64,000 bases of DNA from Theobroma cacao (Eukaryota > Streptophyta > Magnoliopsida > Malvales > Malvaceae): assembly GCF_000208745.1 (NCBI RefSeq), contig NC_030855.1, forward strand, positions 12,861,998 to 12,925,997, in the 5' to 3' direction. Below are positions 59,101-64,000 of this stretch, in pieces; position 1 is the first letter of the stretch, and each line of letters begins with the position of its first letter. The notes beneath the pieces are model-generated. The model did not search any database, was not told the DNA's origin, and worked only from the letters and a program-made list of their open reading frames with translations. Made by a program: the position numbers and the translations under genes.

Positions 59101-61623
59101 GTGTGATTCCACACTTGCTAGGTTTAAACTTCCAGCTAACAAAAATAAATAAAGCATCCGAATTTGGCATTTAATGGGTTAAATTTAAAACACAGCCAAT
59201 TAAAAAGGAGAGTGTACCAGAAAATTGTATAACTTAGACATGCAAAATGGCTAATCATTCTTCCATTCAATAATTCATGATACAAAATAGTAATAAATTC
59301 ACTGAAGAGAATAGTGAATGCTACTTAGGATTTTAAAAAGTAATAGAAAGTGAAGTGAAAATTTTCACTTAAAACTCGAAGAAAACAGCACAGAAAGCTG
59401 AAGCACTTTAATAAACATTGATTTCAATTCATAAAAAAGGTAAAACAAATCACATCAGTCTCCTAGCTATTTCGATGTAGAGCTTCAAACAGACAAATAT
59501 ATTTCTCTTGGAAAAAAGATGGAGCAACAAATTAATTTTACAAAAAGAAAACTAAAGTTCAAAGCTTACCAACATGAGAAGGAAGAACTGTTATATGAGG
59601 ATGTGAATGGTACCACCCAATCACTCTTGTTGTTCTGCCAGTTGATGCCGTCATTCTGTGCCTTGAAGTTAATTTCACAACAAAACTAACAACCTCGAAC
59701 ATATCACTATGCATCAGAACATGCAAAAGATATTTATATTCAAAGTTACAGTAGCTCTACATTTTCATACCAAAGGGGTTAGAAGAGCATTGATTTTATG
59801 TTAGCACTTCAATGGCTTTCGGTGAAAGCCGGTAAGCAGAAAAACTATCATGCCACATTAAACATCACAAGCAGATTTATAACTATAGCTTCACATAATT
59901 ACATAAATTATTAACTTGATACCAGAAATATGTCATATTGCACAAAACAAATAAACCATTTCTTTTTGACACATATTAACAAATTACAAGGTTTGAATCA
60001 TTACTAAAGAACCACAGTAAATGCCGAAGCAAGCATCTTGAAAATTAACTTCTATATTGTAATGAAGACCAAATAATTTTAAAACCAAGATGGAATAATT
60101 GCACAAAGACTAAGGATATATCAGCTTGAGCTGATGCAGCTGCCAATTGTTCAGGATTTGTCTCAACTCGGTCCTTCCGCCGATCTGATCGTGATTGTGG
60201 TGATGCTCCCCATATCAATGCAGTGACATTTCCATCTTTTGAGTACTAAAATTTGCAACATTTCAACATAGTATCATAAACAAAGTCATATGAGAAAAGC
60301 GAACAGAAAAAGACCAATGAGAAACCATCATATTAAAACTCTGTAATACTCCTTGGTAGGAAACCAAAGATTACTATGATCAGATTGTTCATCAGTTATT
60401 GCCTGTATACAAGAGTTTCAAGTTCCTAGTACAGTATTTGAGTAAAAATACTAATCAGATGCAAAGTTTCACAAAGTCAAAATGAACAAAAAGGTGGATA
60501 CACTTCCAACATTATTTTTGTGAAATACATCAAACATACATTTGAAACCATGTTCAACAAGCCCCAATATAAAGAATGCCAGAACTGGAACGTCCGCATC
60601 AGTGTGAGGGAAAAAAACACAAGCATTCAAATAAGCTCGACACAAAGAGTAAGGTATTAACTTCTTTAGCTAATCTGCACTAGCCAAACTGAAGTAGAAT
60701 TTGTTAAAATCACAGTTCAGTAAACAAACAAAATACCTAAGATGTAAACAACTTCTCAACATCTACAAAGCATTTGAGGCTCCAATAGCAACAAGACAAC
60801 CTTGTTAATTTACATATATACAATATAAGTGGCATTAAAAAGGACATAAATTAATTGACTTCAAAACCCCAAATGACGTTGAATCGAAACAAGAAATTTT
60901 CAAAACTAATAACTTCTCTTTTTAGTGAAGAGGAATGAAGTAATAACTAAGAACACCAAAGTCTACACGAAATCAGGGAAAACCAACAAAGCCAGAACCC
61001 CAAAATCCCACTCCAGAAACCCACCAGAAAAGCACAAAAAACACACCAATCAACTTCAATTTCACTCTCAGTAAAAGCACAGAATGTGATAAGGAAAAAG
61101 ATAAAAATGAACTTTGAAATCAAATATAACCGACAACAAATAAATGAATGAATGAATAATAAAAGCTAGTATTTGCAACTTCAATTCTGCTCTTACTAAA
61201 AGCACACAAGTTTATAAGGAAAAAGAAAAGGATAAAACTTGAATTCGAATATAACCCACAGCAGATAACCAAATAGAATAGAATTTGGAAGAATACAATC
61301 AAATTTTGACTAAAATTTTAAAAACCCCTATCAGCTAACAATTTAAAAAATCCAAGGTATTTCAAAGCTAATCCCCATATTAACATCAGCACCATATACG
61401 AATTACATTACGAAATAATCCCACAATTAAAAGTCAAGAATAAAAAAGCTTGGATTTTGGGACAGGCGATTTATGTAAAACCAATTACTAAAAAAAAAAA
61501 AATCAAACAAACCTCAATATCACCGAGAAGAAGACCCATGATCTCTTCAGTTTCAGTAGACAATGCATGCGTGAGACAAGTTAACCAAACATCCTCAGAC
61601 ATTTTCACACATGTTAAAGACAT
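56101..61623 (-). CDS. BRCC36A: Lys63-specific deubiquitinase BRCC36 (JAMM/MPN+ protease), multi-exon
   Basis: BRCC36 cleaves Lys63-linked ubiquitin and works with BRCA1-complex proteins in DNA repair. Exons, 5' to 3': 61623-61513 (MSLTCVKMSEDVW; EEIMGLLLG has the catalytic Glu), 60245-60120, 59657-59570 (zinc site HSHPHITVLPSHVD, fitting HxHx7Sx2D), 58843-58758 (..YQLLDSGFIGLIFSCF..), 58663-58445 (or ending at 58450), ~57602-57417 (start unsure; ..NPMDMSESM-like..), 57159-57001 (LQRVLYEEERAAYNQAILQN), 56899-56819, 56748-56694, 56301-56101 (LAMLTDEAKTLE to SRSRKRS, stop). Exon phases agree at nearly all junctions, and no stop or frameshift is seen. Intron 2 is AT-AC. The exon 5/6 junction is unresolved and a small exon may be missing. 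The plant A-type paralogue name follows from similarity to my memory of the Arabidopsis protein. Confidence 0.93.
59658..60119 (-). other. U12-type AT-AC intron (intron 2 of BRCC36)
   Basis: After the GAT codon ending exon 2 (..AQAD), the intron begins ATATCCTTAG, the U12 AT-AC donor consensus. It ends ..TTAACTTCAAGGCAC directly before AGA ATG ACG (R-M-T) of exon 3. TTAAC lies about 12-16 bases from the acceptor, right for a U12 branch site. No GT-AG alternative keeps the conserved AQAD-RMT junction. Length 462 bases. Confidence 0.88.
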
Positions 61624-62049
61624 TTCTGTTTATGAGTACACCACCAAAAATTATATAGATAAGTTTTCTTCTCTAAAAAAAAAAAACTGTCTTCTTCTTT
61701 CTTTTTTTCTTGGCTCTGCTTCTGCCTCTTTAAGAAGATCTTTGGAAGATTTTCACTTCTTCTCCGAAGAGACTTCTTTTTCCTTTGGGGCGAAGGATCT
61801 TACGGGACAGGAAAGTATAAAGGGGAATAGAGTAGAGTCAGTTGTAATTTATTTGTTTACAACCATAAAATCTAGACCGTTGGATTTCTTACATTAAATC
61901 CATTCCTTCGAATTCCTGCGACCCCATCATTGTTTTCAGCGTTTTTCTTTTTGCATTTGATGATGATGCTATTCACATTTCTTTTTCTAAATTAAAATCT
62001 TTATTCTTAAATAACGGTGATTTTTTAAACCTATTTTTTGAAAATTAAA
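61624..62049. promoter_or_regulatory. Presumed promoter and 5' untranslated region of BRCC36
   Basis: The sequence upstream of the minus-strand start codon contains GA/CT-rich tracts (61670-61780), common in plant 5' leaders. No TATA box or start site was assigned. The plus-strand frame across 61457-61897 overlaps exon 1 in antisense and is not a gene. Confidence 0.4.
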
Positions 62050-62058
62050 AATTTTAAT

Positions 62059-62984
62059 CCCGTAAATTCAAAAAAACTCTCAAAATACTTTAAAAGATAC
62101 TTTGGTCCATTTTATTTCAAAATAATGTTTTTAGTCCATTAATTATTAACACCATTAATCAACAGTTAAAAACAATTATAACTAATACTACATAAATATT
62201 TTAGGATACAAATGCCTTTTTAAAAACACCTACTTATGTTCCTTTCTAAAACTTAATAAAATTTATTTTGATATTAATAAAATTCAATATTTGACAAAAA
62301 AGAAAAAAACTTCATGTTTTATAAAATTTTAAAACGAGATTTGTGAATGTGGTAATTTGTCGCACTTTAATACTTAATAAAATTCAATATTTGACAGAGA
62401 AGAAATAAACTTAAAATTTTTTGTATATAATAATCAAGTCAAAATCTTTTTATGTCACCCTACAAACCCTAGTGTCAAAGAACAAATTTTGGGCCAAATT
62501 ATTTTAATAAAATTAGTAATCACAAGTAAAAAATTAATCTCTTGACTTGATACTATCAAATTTGAAATATCTATCATTGGATAAAAGATTTACTTTTTAA
62601 TATATTTTTTTCAATAAAAAAATTTCTCAAACTGTTGGAAAAATAAAGAGTTTAATGATAATAGATTTTACTTCAAGAAAGAAGTTTATAGTTTTAATGC
62701 AAATATGACTTCAAATTTTCAAGCCTTTAAATAAAAATGTTTTATGTTTTTTTTTTCTTATTAAGGTTTTTAAGGGATTGATGAGTAGTTTCTTTCAAAA
62801 GAAAATATGTTTAAATTAAAAAATAAATATAAAGGGTATTTATGTTTTTAAACATTTATGTAATATTGGGTTTAATTGTTTTAACTATTGACTAACGGTG
62901 TTAAGCATAAAAATATCATTTTGAAATAAAAGGAGTTAAAGTGTCTTTTTAAAATGTTTTGAGGGGGCTTTTTGAATTTTATCC
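62059..62984. mobile_element. Long-TIR MITE (926 bases), TSD AATTTTAAT
   Basis: The first ~150 bases (from CCCGTAAATTCAAAAAAACTC) are matched in reverse complement by the last ~150 (GGATAAAATTCAAAAAGCCCC at the right end), including 'ttatttcaaaat' and 'ttaacaccgtta'-like landmarks. AATTTTAAT lies directly outside both ends (62050-62058 and 62985-62993). There is no coding capacity. The nine-base TSD points to the Mutator superfamily. The TSD is low in complexity, but the fit at both ends is exact. Confidence 0.82.
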
Positions 62985-62993
62985 AATTTTAAT

Positions 62994-64000
62994 ACATGTC
63001 AATGCAATGTCGATGTCTACATGGTCTCACATCACGATCGAATTTCATTTTTTTAAATATAATGTTTTAAAAAGTTCTTTAACTATTTAAAAAAGGGTTA
63101 AATAAATCTTTATTCTTTTATTGAGTCCATTCAAAATTTTATAATTTTATTTTGAATTAAATAAGTTTTTATAATTAAACCTTAACTAGTTGTAACTAAT
63201 TAAAATATTACTTATCATTTTATACTTATGTGTCTTAACATAGCATTGACATGATGTAAAGGGTGAAAAATATTTAATAATCATGTCATCTTGTAATATT
63301 AGTATATGACATCATCATCCATTATGACAAATTAACCATCATGTTAAGGTTATATGATATAAAATGACAAGTATAATTTTAATTATAAAAATTTATTTAA
63401 TTTAAAATAAAAATATAAAAACTTAATTAAATAAAATAAAAAAAAACTTATTTAAAATTTTTAAAACAATTTAACAACATTATTTTTTAAGTTGGGTATA
63501 CATTGTTTTAGTATTTCATGTTTTTATCCTTGTTTCTTGGCTTCTCACAATTACTATCTATCTAGCAAAACTAATCAAGTTTCGAACAAAGCATCAATTA
63601 TGACGCAAGGCAACCAAGCCATAACATAAATATTTTTTCATTGGTTACCACTCAGAGATTAGATTCTCTAGAACACACTTAACTTTCTTCAACAAATACA
63701 ACAATATTGAAACCTACTCTTTTAATCACTGTTCCATTCCCTCACTTCAAAAAGAAACCCTATTCCCTTTTTCAAGATCTCTTATCCAAGAATTGATCAA
63801 AGTATTTTTTCTCTAACTAGGAGTTGCAAGATCTCTTGCTTTGTATTATTTTGAGATTTTTTAAAATTTCTCATAGTTGTACAGTATTGTGATTGTGTTT
63901 GTTCATTTTTGCTAAAAGATTAGAGCTATCCTATTAATACAAAATTAGAATCCTTGTGTAATTTATTTGTCTATTAGATTTCAACGGATTTGTACCTTGT
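62994..64000. other. AT-rich intergenic; element-like stretch at ~63050-63480
   Basis: Positions 63050-63480 share 'aattaaataagttttt', 'catcatccattatgaca' and 'tataaaatgacaa' landmarks with the elements at 41610-42115 and 45480-45860. The rest, to the window end, has no recognised feature. Confidence 0.45.

Noticed and set aside
61457..61897. 146-codon plus-strand frame
   Set aside because: It lies antisense over BRCC36 exon 1 and its leader; the minus strand encodes a conserved protein there.
1..64000. tRNA, rRNA or other structured RNA genes
   Set aside because: None was recognised by eye; a covariance-model scan would be needed to exclude them.

Overview
This window is nuclear DNA of a flowering plant, most likely a woody eudicot (Malvales is a guess, not shown). 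It is AT-rich, its coding pieces are short exons separated by introns, and the repeats are plant-type: Ty3/gypsy and Ty1/copia LTR elements, a Mutator-like element (MULE) and L1-type LINEs. Only one gene looks clearly intact: a BRCC36-type JAMM deubiquitinase on the minus strand at 56101-61623. Its second intron has the hallmarks of a U12-type AT-AC intron.

Positions 1-41300 are almost wholly transposable elements nested in one another, and most boundaries can be fixed from target-site duplications (TSDs). On the left, an old ~3 kb LTR (3474-16634) holds an Athila-type solo LTR (6199-14071, TSD TCTAT). That LTR holds a second LTR family (copy A from 6873), which is itself split by a related copy B (9011-11954, TSD GAGTA). 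Copy C (14195-16516, TSD AATAA) sits in the same outer LTR. A 734-base run of N (12474-13207) hides the end of copy A. At 17.2-19.1 kb a copia RNase H remnant is split by a solo LTR (17472-18912, TSD CTATC).

From 19866 to 41296 lies one decayed MULE. It has terminal inverted repeats of ~400 bases, a probable 9-base TSD (TATAATAAT) and a broken transposase. It was later hit by a truncated Athila-type element (22639-25480, TSD GTTAT), a solo LTR (26550-29038, CTTTT), an Athila solo LTR (31139-32629, GGCTT), a 5'-truncated LINE (33244-35560, 12-base TSD) and a long LTR (36657-41107, GCTAT) that itself holds a copia-like LTR (38759-39831, GAAAT). Removing these leaves a MULE of about 7.8 kb.

From 41.3 to 55 kb the window holds broken genes and small non-autonomous elements: an AGC VIII protein kinase pseudogene (its catalytic lysine codon is a stop), a STRAP-like WD40 pseudogene, a 684-base MULE-type MITE with a 9-base TSD, a copia fragment, and a decayed F-box gene. 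The F-box 3' part is duplicated in inverted orientation with ~440-base arms around a ~48-base loop, which could give a long hairpin RNA. The right end (55.4-64 kb) holds the BRCC36 gene followed by a 926-base MITE (TSD AATTTTAAT) and AT-rich intergenic sequence.

All coordinates and alignments were made by eye. Identities are rough, and family names rest on motif recognition without database searches.
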